Source: Ischnura elegans
Taxonomy: Eukaryota > Arthropoda > Insecta > Odonata > Coenagrionidae
DNA: 64,000 nucleotides
Assembly (NCBI RefSeq): GCF_921293095.1
Contig: NC_060246.1
Coordinates: forward strand, 84,131,030-84,195,029
Direction of reading: 5' to 3'
Part shown: piece by piece, positions 38,853 to 49,700 of the stretch
Numbering within the stretch: position 1 is the stretch's first letter
Layout: each line of letters begins with the position of its first letter
The notes under the pieces: model-generated
Databases searched by the model: none
Told to the model about the DNA's origin: nothing
Seen by the model: the letters and a program-made list of their open reading frames with translations, nothing else
Program-made: the position numbers and the translations under genes

Positions 38853-40676
38853 GTATATTTTCTTATATAAATATTTTTTTTACTATTTTATATTCTCAGT
38901 ATTTGTGTAGAGTAAAAATTTCTTTTCAATAATTCGAGATGTTTACCTCGTGAATAATACTTCATGATTGTGAATAACGACTGAGAAATATTAATTTCCT
39001 ATTCGTGCCTAGTGGCTGTTTGTGGAGAGCCATGCTTTGATCGATCTCCCAGCTCTGGCGGAACAACTATCGAAGATGAATTTTTGCAGAACGGAATATT
39101 ATGGGCCGTTCCCAAGAATCGTAGAACTGTGGAGAAACGACTTAAGCGAAAATTTGGGAACCCGCACTACCACCTTAAATTATTAGTTCCAAGAAATGAT
39201 ATTCGAGTTTGTGACCATTGTGGCCATTGCCACGAAGAAAATGTTCTATGCCGTGAGTATTTATCTGCTGTATGTTTCTATGTGGAGCGTATTGTGCTGT
39301 TCTGAGGTATAAGCCGTGACATATACGTATTTATCTTATTTCTATTTGTGACATTTGGTTATGAATGTTTGGTTTTTAAATGGAAAACTCTGCCTTATTA
39401 GTGGGCTCAGGTCTGTGCAATTTGGGAGGCCTTTTGGCCTATGTTACTAGGGTTAACTTAAGCATAACACTAGGGATAAGAACATCAATTCTGGGTCCAG
39501 TTAGTTTATAGTGTGCATGAATAGAAAGTTTTGGAAATCAAATTCGATACATTTAATTTCTTTAGTGTTTATCGATTTCATGGATAGAAACTCAATGAAC
39601 TGATTCTGTTTCCTGCTTTTTTTCAGCAAATTGCTATGCAAAGGTGAAGCAGGAAACTGAGGCTATTCAATCCTCTATTCAGAACAGTCTGGGGCTGTCT
39701 CCAGTTGAGAAAGATGTGGTTGTCCTTTATGAGGGTGAAAGAGAACAGCATCCCTCAGACTATTGGAAGGTGAGACGCACTAAATCGAGTCCATCTATCT
39801 TTGTAAACCTAATCGTTGTGTACATTCATTCCTTCATTTTTATGATTTCATCTTTGTCATTTGAAAAAATTTACCTCCTACTCATAGTTTTAATTTGAAA
39901 ATTAAAACCGACCTGCTTCATAGGGATTCAGCAATTGCCTCACTTTGCTAGCTGCTTAGAGTAAAAAGCGTGATTTATTACCTTTTCCTCTCCTCAACTT
40001 GCCATTGATTTTTTCCGGAAATCAAATGAAAGGGTGATCATATCTTTATGCTTCCATTCATAATTCCCGGCTAGTCAGTGCCATGATTTCTAAGGAAATG
40101 ATGTATTTGCAAACACCATGGTGTGTAAAAAATTTAACAATTTTTTTGTGAGGGTACTTCTACTAGAAGTCATTGCAATATGAAGTAACTTTTATTAGGT
40201 ATACTCTTTTCATATCCCTATCATTATTATTAATTTTTCCTGTAGTAGTTAATTAGGGGTTCATACCACCTACCTACCTTAGGTTTTGGAGTGAAGATAC
40301 AAATTCCTGTGCTGCATGAGCTTTAAACCAACTGATGCAAATGAGCTGGTTACCCTAATATTCCCAACCGATGATGAGTTTTGAATGTGGTATAATTCCA
40401 ACTTGGTTGAAAAATTCCATTTGAGTATCTTAAGTGTACAACTTCCTCTTTCTGGAGAGCCCTCATATAACTTGAATTTCCAATCATAAACATCTATTTG
40501 GTTGTAAAACCGTTTGTAAGAATTTCAAATGAGAATAATTTTATTTCCAGGGGAAACGCATTGTAGAAATGAACAGGCCAAGACCTGCATGGTTTAGCAG
40601 AAATCTTTTACAAAAGTCTGTGGAGAAGTCACCATTGCCTGAAGTTAGTGATGTGAAACCTACCAATCTTGGATGA
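38753..40676 (+). CDS. mRpL32: mitochondrial ribosomal protein L32 (bL32m), complete, 4 exons
   Basis: Structural protein of the mitochondrial large ribosomal subunit, made in the cytosol and imported. Joining 38753-38852, 39013-39252, 39627-39769 and 40551-40676 gives 202 aa, close to known animal bL32m lengths. All junctions are GT-AG with phases 1, 1 and 0. The first 33 residues (MAALLRSVVRLL...) are rich in Arg, Ser and Ala and nearly free of acid, as in a mitochondrial presequence. The bL32 core follows: WAVPKNRRTVEKRLKRK at about 64-80, then the zinc ribbon with Cys100, Cys103, Cys113 and Cys116. Cys113 and Cys116 come together only after splicing of exons 2 and 3. The C-terminal part has the family's NRPRPAWF segment. 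An in-frame ATG at 38735 would add six residues. The ATG at 38753 is preferred for its stronger context (A at -3, G at +4) and for the presequence it gives. Confidence 0.93.
39013..39252 (+). CDS. mRpL32: mRpL32 coding exon 2
   Basis: Acceptor TGCCTAG|TGGC; donor TGCC|GTGAGT, phase 1 at both ends. Encodes the basic bL32 core and the first CxxC of the zinc ribbon. Confidence 0.92.
39627..39769 (+). CDS. mRpL32: mRpL32 coding exon 3
   Basis: Acceptor TTTTTCAG|CAAATTG; donor TGGAAG|GTGAGA, leaving in phase 0. Supplies the second CxxC (CPNC) and a helical segment (KVKQETEAIQ). Confidence 0.92.
40551..40676 (+). CDS. mRpL32: mRpL32 coding exon 4 with stop
   Basis: Acceptor TTATTTCCAG|GGGAAA. Encodes the 41 C-terminal residues, including RPRPAWF, and ends in TGA at 40674. 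No AATAAA was seen in the following 300 bases; AATATA occurs near 40745. Confidence 0.9.
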   Translation, partial: GKRIVEMNRPRPAWFSRNLLQKSVEKSPLPEVSDVKPTNLG

Positions 40677-41630
40677 ATACAATTTGAGTATATTTCTTTG
40701 TAGTTACTGATACACTTAAAATTTGTACAAATGTTAATTTCATAATATAAACACTTTCAAAAATTTGATTTTTGTTTGAATCTAGCTAATTGTTTAGTTT
40801 TGTTTTGAAGGTAATTCATTTTTTAGTATGTACTTTATTTAAGTAGCAATTTAATGTATTTAAGGTATTTAAATTGCAGTGATGTCATAGTGGCATGGTA
40901 ACAAAAGAAAAATAATCAGATAACACTTTTATCGATTTTGTTGCCTCGAAATTTCAATCTTATACATTCGTAACCAAAACAAAAAAATGTAATGAAATGT
41001 AAATAACAACTTGTAATTAAAAAACACACAGTAATATTTCACTTCTAAAAAAAGTTAAGTAAAGTGCACTTCGGCACTGCTAATTTTGCCATGACACCAT
41101 GGCTTACTATGGTTTTCATGTAAGTCCTCAACCCCACCTCATCATATGAACTCTTACTTTGAAATTTAGAATTTATTTTGATACGAATCTGTCATTTTTA
41201 CCTATCCTCTTTTCTAATGTTCACATGGGATTACTTTACACAAGCTCCTGGATCAAAAGTTCCTTTTCAATTTTATCTTAATCAATCAATCCTCAGAGAC
41301 ATCATTGCAAACATTATTTTGACTTCATCATTCCACGTGCCAATGTTGTATTCTTCACTCAAGCATGTCCAAATGCTATCAAATTTCAAATATGATTTTA
41401 TCCGTGTAAATAAATGAATTACAGCTTCTGACAACATCTAGCGGTAATTATGATGTGATTTTAACGTAATACCCTGAGAACTTATGTTGTGGAAATTACT
41501 TCAATAGTAATTTTGTGATATAACATGGATGCAAACTTGGTACAACTATTTGACCCCATTATTTTTTTTTTCTATCAATGAAAAAAAAAACACTTTACCA
41601 AATTCTGTGATTGTCTAGCTAATCGATACT
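40677..41630. other. mRpL32 3' flank
   Basis: Should contain the mRpL32 3'UTR and polyadenylation site, neither placed with confidence. Otherwise AT-rich DNA. Confidence 0.55.
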
Positions 41631-41750
41631 TCCACTGCATAAACACTCAAAAATTGCCCACCGAATGAAATCCGCTCATCTAGTAGCCCTTGTGGTACAG
41701 GATGAGCGGGTTTGATTCGGTGGCCAATTTTTGAGCGTTTGTGCAGTGGA
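41631..41750. repeat. 120-nt perfect-register hairpin (50-nt arms, 20-nt loop)
   Basis: Arm 41631-41680 and arm 41701-41750 are reverse complements at 45 of 50 positions with no gap, around a 20-nt loop. The ends read TCCACTGCAT and GTGCAGTGGA. It may be a small fold-back MITE remnant or, if transcribed, an RNA hairpin. It lies 1 kb past mRpL32 and just before a LINE. Confidence 0.85.
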
Positions 41751-42472
41751 CATATCATAATGTTATGAGTACTACTACTCCTTAAAACCTGATGTAAATA
41801 ATAATAAAAGGTCTAGCTTTCCGAAATGGTTTAATGGTGAACTTATTCAGCTTGTAATCAAGAAAAAGATTGCTCGTAGATGGTCAAGACCTCTGGTGAG
41901 GTGTATTTCAACGATGAGTTTAAGTGGCTCAGAAATAAATGCTTTTGGCTAGCACCTTGAACCAAAAATACACAGACTTCCTGGGATCAACTATTCCTAA
42001 TATCAATTTGTTTTGGTCTGACATCAAGAATCGTAGAACTCCAACGCTGCTGGAAAGGACATTGAATGGACTTGATTTGTCCGAGGGGATGGGACCCATC
42101 TATGTATATCCCTCTGTTTATCTTAAAACTCTAATGCAGTCCTGGCTCCTCACATTGCCTCATATTTTAATTTACTAGTTAAAGATGGAACATCTCCCAT
42201 GGACTTCCGGCTTAGCTATGTAATACCTTCTTTCAAATTTGGCAGGAAACGTGACATAACAAATTACTGGCCAATCGCTATCAAGCCTGCCATATGCAAA
42301 GTGTTTGAGAAACAGTTGCTTGAAGCATTTGCCTTCAATTTCAAGAATATATGTAATAATAAGCAACCAAATGGATTTAGAAATGGTAAGTTCATCTCTA
42401 CCAACCTCTTATTACTACATAACTATGTTATATATGTTCTGCTTTTTCCAAGCATCACCAAGTTGACTGCAT

Positions 42473-42774
42473 CGGGTGCAAGGCTAGGAATTAAGGCTGA
42501 GGGGGGTTTAGGTGCAACTAATACCATGGTGTGTGAAGGTATGGTATACCCACTAGGATAAGTGGTAGGTACGAGATAAGTAAATTGCGGAATTTTAAGA
42601 TAAATGGTTGAAAATGGTGAGTTTTACGGCTTTATGGGGGATATTTTATTAATCCTTACACCATTCTATTAGTAATATCAATCCAATTATGTACAATGGA
42701 TTAAACTTTAAAAAATTTCTAAGCCCTAGGGGGGGTTTTATCCCCCAAAACCCCCCCTTCGAACTGTGCCACTG
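42473..42774 (+). mobile_element. MITE family A, copy 3, inserted in a LINE
   Basis: Same family as copies at 3921 and 6217. Flanked by GACTGCAT (42465-42472) and GACTGCTT (42775-42782), a 7-of-8 match for an 8-bp duplication. The reverse transcriptase frame of the host LINE resumes directly after it. Confidence 0.8.
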
Positions 42775-43209
42775 GACTGCTTCCTGTTGGACTTCTCAAA
42801 AGCCTTCTACATGATCAATCATAGCCTCTTGATTGCCAAGCTCAGAGGTTATAAATGGCTCTTTGCTAAGGTGGTTCCAGAGCTATCACTCTGAGTTGTC
42901 AGCGTCTATCAGAGCCGTCAGCTTTACTGGAACTTATTTCTAAACTTTTAGTGGTGTCTGTTGTCCCCCAGGTTTCACTCCGCTCCTCTTGTATCTAATC
43001 TCTTCCTGAATGACACCAGCAAAGTTATCACAACCAATTCCTAATGTTTACTGACATCAAAATCTTTCACCAGATAGTGTGCCTTAAAGGCTGCGAGCAT
43101 TTACAAGAGAGTATGAACTCAGTAGCTGAATTGTGTCGGCAATATGCAATGGATTTTAACAACAGCATAAGTGCTATTCTCACATTATCTAGGTTTTACA
43201 GCCCCCATA

Positions 43210-43733
43210 CAGTGGTGGTCTGGGTGATTCGGGTGTCCATCCCCGGAAAATTTTTAGGAAATTGCATGCCCGGAAATAGAGTTTAATGCTACTCTGGCTC
43301 TTAAAAACCAGATAAAAGTTGACAAAAAAAATAGCAATTTCGTAAATAAAAACACTATGAAAAGAGAATTTCACAGCTTTTACAATTTAATAATGTATTA
43401 TGGTTCTATTACCTATTATTTTGTGAATTTTTGTTCCTTGAAACTGCGATGAATTCTAAAAAACCTCTGAAATAACCTTTTGGAATGACCCTTTTAAAAA
43501 AAGCATTAGGTTCTCTATCATCTTATGACACTTATATTTTTTATTTATATAATATTTTTCCACTGAGTATGCATACGTAAAGGAACTAATGAAGAAATAG
43601 AATTTTATAGTCGAAAAAAGTTTGGTTCAAGTGACCCGAGTATTTTTTAAATGCACCTTTCATATACACTTCACGATGGATGTGAGCGTTGTGGGGGCCC
43701 TCGGCGATCGCGGACCTGGCCAGACCACCCCTG
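43210..43733. mobile_element. non-autonomous hAT element inserted in a LINE
   Basis: Terminal inverted repeats CAGTGGTGGTCTGG and CCAGACCACCCCTG, with a perfect 8-bp target duplication CCCCCATA at 43202-43209 and 43734-43741, as expected of hAT transposition. The 524-bp interior has no transposase. It splits the same LINE copy as the element at 42473. Confidence 0.9.
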
Positions 43734-44400
43734 CCCCCATAATTTTTTACGTACAGATCACTTGACTCTGTGCTGAAAAGATTCAACAATTTCAAAGACA
43801 GGAGTGATAATGTCAGTTATCTTACCTCATGTAAACATTTCACCAATGTATGCAGCAGAGCTCTCTTGTAAGACTTTTTACAGAATGCCCAGATTTCCAC
43901 TCTCCCTCTACCATTGGTACACTATTTATTGCTTTTGTTAGCCTGATACTTGAGGACTCCTCAGTGATCCTTACCAGACATGCCACATTGATGCCTTGGA
44001 GCAAGTTCAAGTTAAGTTTTTAAGGCTCGCCAGGGTAAGACTGGGTTTCAACTACAGAGAAGTGCCCAATACCACCTTACGGTTTTCACTGGCATTCTCA
44101 CTCTTGGAGGCAAGACAGAAGATGAATAGCACGATTCTGCTCCATGAAATGATTAATGGAGCTCTAGGCTGCCAAGAGATTCTCTCTGCGCTGGAGTTTA
44201 GAACCATGAGGTGCACTTGTCCATGGAAATCTGAAGAAGTGCCATGCCATCACTCAACAGTCATCATAGCTCCATTCCTCATCTATTAAGGCTTGGAAAT
44301 GAGATTGCAACAGAGGTAGAGTTTTTTGGATCCACTTCCAAAGATTTCACAATAAGTATTAACAGGATACCAATAGTATCTTTGTTGTATATTATTGCTA

Positions 44401-46375
44401 CCCTTTAAGTTTTTTCTGGATAAAATATTTATTGCCATTGTTCAAGCTTACTATCATGTATTAAATTACTTAATTCCATTCTGTGTCAGCATTAGAGACA
44501 TAATGTTGTTTCTTTTACGTTTTCACAGTTTAATATGCACTGTAATTGTTAACTGTTACTACATATTACCAATAAATTTAAATCACAACGTAGCCATTAA
44601 TTTAACATTTATTATTAATTAATAATGTTATGTTTTGTAAGGCCTGACGTTATTTTTTTCATTGTACTTTCATGCTTGCTTTACCACACAATGTTAAATA
44701 ATTTATGCATCTGTCCTTGTGGTACATTAAACTGGCACTGCACTGATTTTCTTATCCTTACCATATCTATTCTTTCTTTCTTATCTATACTATACTGTCA
44801 TTATGTTATGTTTTATTAATAATTCATAACCTTTTGTAGTCCCACTGCAGGTAACAGAATCTCATATTGGCCATCTTGTTGTTGATAGATATACTTAATG
44901 GGTTACCATTTGAAATAAAATAAAGACATGGGTTTAATCCCACTATTTATTATAAAATTCAATTTCAATAGTATGTACATAATAATTTATTTCTCTCCTC
45001 TCATGTTTTTAAAACTTCTGTATTTTTATGTACATAGATTCATTTTCAAAAATACTGATCATTTACACAAAATGAATGACAAAATAAGTATTGAATATTT
45101 AATTCAATAAATGTTTCAGTCTCAACTATGACCCTTAAGGATTTACCAACATAGAGGAATGATTTACATGTACTACATACATAATATGGATAATTTCATA
45201 GAACAATGTGGTACACCTTACCTTTGTTATGAATTGCACAAAATAATATAAGTAGAAAAATTATGAATTTGATAGACTGATACTATGAAAAAAGTACACC
45301 TCTATAATAATGGAGTAAAATGATGAATATGTGTATTGAAAACCCAAATGCTCCCTGCAGTGCTCCACATTCATGATAATGTTTTTACCACTATTACTTC
45401 ATCACAGTTTTTTATAATTAATTCATAAAAATAACAACATAATTCGCTTGTAATTATGGGCAGGTCCAATATATGCTACAATTCACCTAACATCTTTGTA
45501 GCTGCAGATTTTCCGGAAAACCACAAGAAATTTCATAGACAGATTATATTCCTGATTGGAAACAGATGTATGTACTTGCATTGAATATCTATCATAAAAA
45601 GCATGAATCCCAAGTCAAATAAAACAAAAAATCAAGTATCTTGCAATTTAATGATTCCCACTTCTTCAGCAAGTAAAATAACGGAAAACATCAATTCATG
45701 GGCGCCCATATCCCACAGACTTCATGCCACAAAGCCTGATGTCCATATGTACCAAAAACAAATAACTCTCCCTCGCAAAATTTTTAATTTTTATTTCTCT
45801 TAGCAAATGTTTGTAGCCAATGCCACTCTGTCAGTATTTACTGATTTTTTAAATTAATTCATGGTATTATGTTCATATTTTGAACTCTCAAATATGGTTT
45901 CATAACAAAAAAAAAACCCAAAAATTTCAACATTCCCCTTCAAGGCACCCCTGACTGGATTCACAACATTTGAATGCGGAATTCCTGCGATAAAATTAGG
46001 AAACTCCACTATACAACATACTTGTCCACCTGTAACATTTAAAGCTTTAAAATATAACTTAACCAGCCTAACTTTCTAATAGAGTTCATGACGTAAAACT
46101 AAACTTGGAATAGGAACAAGGACCACAAGTTTTAAATAAAAATGCAACTGCAAATATACATTATGTCAATTGCCCCTGTATAGGAAAATTGAGAAAAGTA
46201 TGGGACCAGTCTTTTCCCGCAATCACATACATATCTCTGTTTCAGATGATAGGATGGAAGAAGATGAAATAAGAGTGTGAAGCCTTAAAACACCTCGGAT
46301 ATTAGGCATTAATAATATACACATTTTACTTACAAAAGTTTAAAAATATCCATCAGCACAAAAGATTTCAAATTG
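44401..46375. other. intergenic, includes the spn-F-like 3'UTR
   Basis: Very AT-rich. On the minus strand AATAAA occurs about 580 bases beyond the spn-F-like stop (near 45791-45796) and could serve as its polyadenylation signal. No coding frame of note. Confidence 0.5.
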
Positions 46376-46737
46376 CTAAGCCAACATATCCAAATCATTT
46401 CCTATTGAAGTCCAGTCATCATTATCAGGAGGAAAGTGGTCTGTCACATGCTTTTGAAACACTTCAAAGGGTGTGGAATAAGCCCATTTCATACCACACA
46501 TCGGACAGGTGTGCACCTGCTCTTTGGCAACAGAAGTTGAGCTTTCTTTATTACCAACTGAAAGGACATTGTCAAGCTTATCATCATTTACTTCTCCAGT
46601 CCACTGATCCTTAAATTTCATCTCCCCTTCATTGAGTTTTAAATTATTGTCAATTCCTCCATCATCTGTCATTACATCAATTTCCTTCCATTTCCCATGC
46701 TTTGAAAGGCACTGTGGGCAGAAACTTTTTGCCCGAG
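46376..46737 (-). CDS. spn-F: spindle-F-like exon 4 with stop
   Basis: Acceptor TTCATTACAG|CTCGGG, entering in phase 1. Encodes 119 residues: a CxxC near the start, an acidic middle and the terminal CPMC...HVTDH finger. The stop codon ends at 46376. Confidence 0.85.
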
Positions 46738-49700
46738 CTGTAATGAAAACATTCAAACTAATGTTACATCAATTTTCACCATGCATGGTCCACATATGAC
46801 ATTTCAGGAAAGGTAAAAAAAATCAAGAATGATCATATTTTAAAAAATAAAAAAAATTCACTATAGCAAGACTTCTCACCCTACCATGATTAACACTAAA
46901 ACACCAGAGGGGTAATTTTGACTGCACTTGAAATTTCATATGGCCACCCCTCAACTTTTTTTTGGCATAAAAGCATTTCTCTTGATTTTTATTACCTTGT
47001 ATGTAATGTCATTATTTCACCACTAAGGTTTTTATATGGGCTAATTGGTAATTTTTATAAACTATAATTAAAATATCAAGGCCATAATTTTAACCATGGG
47101 TCCAACATGTAAAGGAAGAATACTATTTTTTGTTCAACAACTACATATTTAAATGTTCCACACAAAAGTGAGTGAGATGTAGTAGTGGCTTAGAAAGTAT
47201 TGGCTTTTATAATTTCAAGCACTGCAAAGTTTAGACAGAATAAGGACGGAGGGGATTTCTAGAGTTGAGTTAATGGGCATAACATAATTTTCCTTCTCTG
47301 TTTCTTGATGATTTATAGTCATCAATTATTTAAAACATGAAATTTAACAATATCATTTAATGAAATAGGACGTATTAAACTCATATTAATTTTTTACATA
47401 AAAATGGGATGTAAAATGAGATAAATATCATTTTACTACTACAACTATGAGTAAAGCTGTACCAGATAATATGACCCATATGAGAGAAACTCACACAAAT
47501 AATTTGCTACAAAGATGCTATGTCATGTGCAGTGTTGTCATGTCATTAGTGTATCATCACAAGAAGTAGAAGTACATCATCAGAAGAGGTACATGTTGAC
47601 TAAGATGCATAACCCTCATTTCCTGACTTGATTGTCTCAATGAATTGTTTTTCATGGTATGTCTTTGCCCAAAAATCTACCAGTCAAGTCATTTTTACAC
47701 CTGATTTTATCACCAAACAAAATAAATCCAAATATTCAAGTTAAGTAGCTACATCAATCTTAATTATCATAGGGCTTAATATACCCACAAACAAAACCAG
47801 CCAGGGGGTGTGGGATAAATATCTACATCCCCCACAGTTCATTTATTTTTTCCTAGGAATTCAAATTCAAGAAGTTCAAATAGTTGAATCACCTAATACC
47901 TCCACTGATGAGCTTTTTACACTATTCGATATGCAATGACACAAAGTTATCAATTATTCGAATTTCAAATAAACAGCACTGATCGTACGTGATTCAATTT
48001 AAATCCGTTGACAATGGTTAGATCTTACTTGAAGGTTTGCACATTTTGTAGGTTCAATTATTTAACAATATTTTTACAAAAACTTATCATTGAAAATAAG
48101 CATTAGAATATGTATAATCCTGATGACTCCACGAGAACAACACTAAGAAGAATGTATGCATTATTTCAAATGCGCACGCGAACGCTGTTCTTTTTCCGAC
48201 TCCCTTTTGCATGATCAAATTTACATTTTACATATTCTAATTTTAAAGTTATTTCCAATTTTGTATTTAATTTTAGCTTTTCAAAGAATGCAGTAAAACA
48301 ATACTAATAATATAACCTTCAATACGTATATAAGAAAGAACAAAAGCATCGCGGCTCCTCTTGTGTGCAAGTTTGATGTAATCGTGGTGACAGTTGCATC
48401 CGGATTTGGGAGCCATATTGAAGTAGAATAACTCGCAAAGAGCTCAGTATTTTTTTTTTTCATTTGTACTTGAAATAGGTGGAAAAATGCATATTCAGTA
48501 ATGTAGTATTCGATATTCAAGTGAGGCATTCGGGAATAAAATTAAGTATTTGATATTCAAATACGAGAAAAATGCTATTCGACCCATCTCTATTTATTTC
48601 ACATGTTACCACAGGGGCCAGGCCTCAAAATGAGGAAAATGAAGAAAAAATTTAGAACCATAGTTGTAATGAGCTTAACCCATTTCAATCTAACTCTGGT
48701 GGATGTATTACCCCTATATTCCCAGGATTTCATCAGTGGTGCCGACTCCATGGGGCCTGAGGGGGCCCGAGCCCCCTCGAAAATTCATTATGGGTGTGAA
48801 GAAAAAATGTGTCATGCTTTCCGATTTTCCCCATAGTGTCCAGATATCGAGATTCGAGTGATCAGGGTTCTAATGTTGATCATATGACTCTTCTAAAATG
48901 CTTAAAAAACTTAAAACTCACTACTTTGAAAATTTCCCGGGGCAAGATCCCCGGTTTGGGCCCCCCAATATATTTTGCAAGTCGTCGTCCCTGGATTTCA
49001 CAATAGTTTTTTTTTTGAGATTTTGATTCAAATTTAGGTTAGAAATATGTATTATTTTAACCATAAATTAGCATGAAAATCACATATTTTTAATTGATGA
49101 AGCCATTTTTTTTAGGATGATTGAAAATTACCACTTGGGATACTAGGTTATGGAATTACATGCAGACTCTTTATATTCCCCACTAATATGTTTGGTGTTG
49201 GAAATAAGAAAAGAAGTTCAACAATTGCCTCTGCAATGCACTGCCAATTGTTTCCGCGATGGGGAACTAGCATGAATTTTTTTTTATTTCACAGGCAGAC
49301 AGAAAATTTTCCTTCACGAAATATTCGATGATAAATATAACGAATTTTAAAGCCCGTCAAAAACTCCCTCACCCCCCCCAAGCCACTGCTGTGATTGTTT
49401 ATCAGTTACTAGCAGTTATGAGAGCTTCGTTTGTGAGACCTGTAGGTCATTTTCAATTTAAAGCAAAATATCCGACGATCGAGGCTCAGAGCCCTCGTAT
49501 TCTGTAGTATTTATAATATATATACCCGAGTAAGCGTATAAAATATAAAACTGTACCAGTGAAACCAAAAATTTTATAACACCTAAATAACATCGTTGTA
49601 ACAGTGAGAGCCACAGCCTTTGAAGGTGGATACGTTGATTTTAAGTTGGTGTTATCGATGGCACCTCATTCATACATGTAATTAGAAAAATTCTGATGTT

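Larger units (their letters stand above)
41790..44400 (+). mobile_element. Jockey/CR1-like LINE remnant, interrupted by two hAT-type insertions
   Basis: Starts with phrases typical before the RT (PKWFNGELIQ, then FKWLRNKCFWL in the next frame). RT follows: KRDITNYWPIAI...KVFEKQL and NGFRNGKF (42240-42390); DFSKAFYMINHSLL (42795-42840); and a palm box read as MFTDIKIF (about 43044), where the usual ADD has become TD. The C-terminal part VKFLRLARVRLGFNYREVP lies at 44005-44070. MITEs at 42473-42774 and 43210-43733 split it. Many stops and frameshifts. Confidence 0.8.

Noticed and set aside
46885-46960. PiggyBac-like end (CCCTACC near TTAACAC)
   Set aside because: Only a short motif; no partner end with TTAA was seen.
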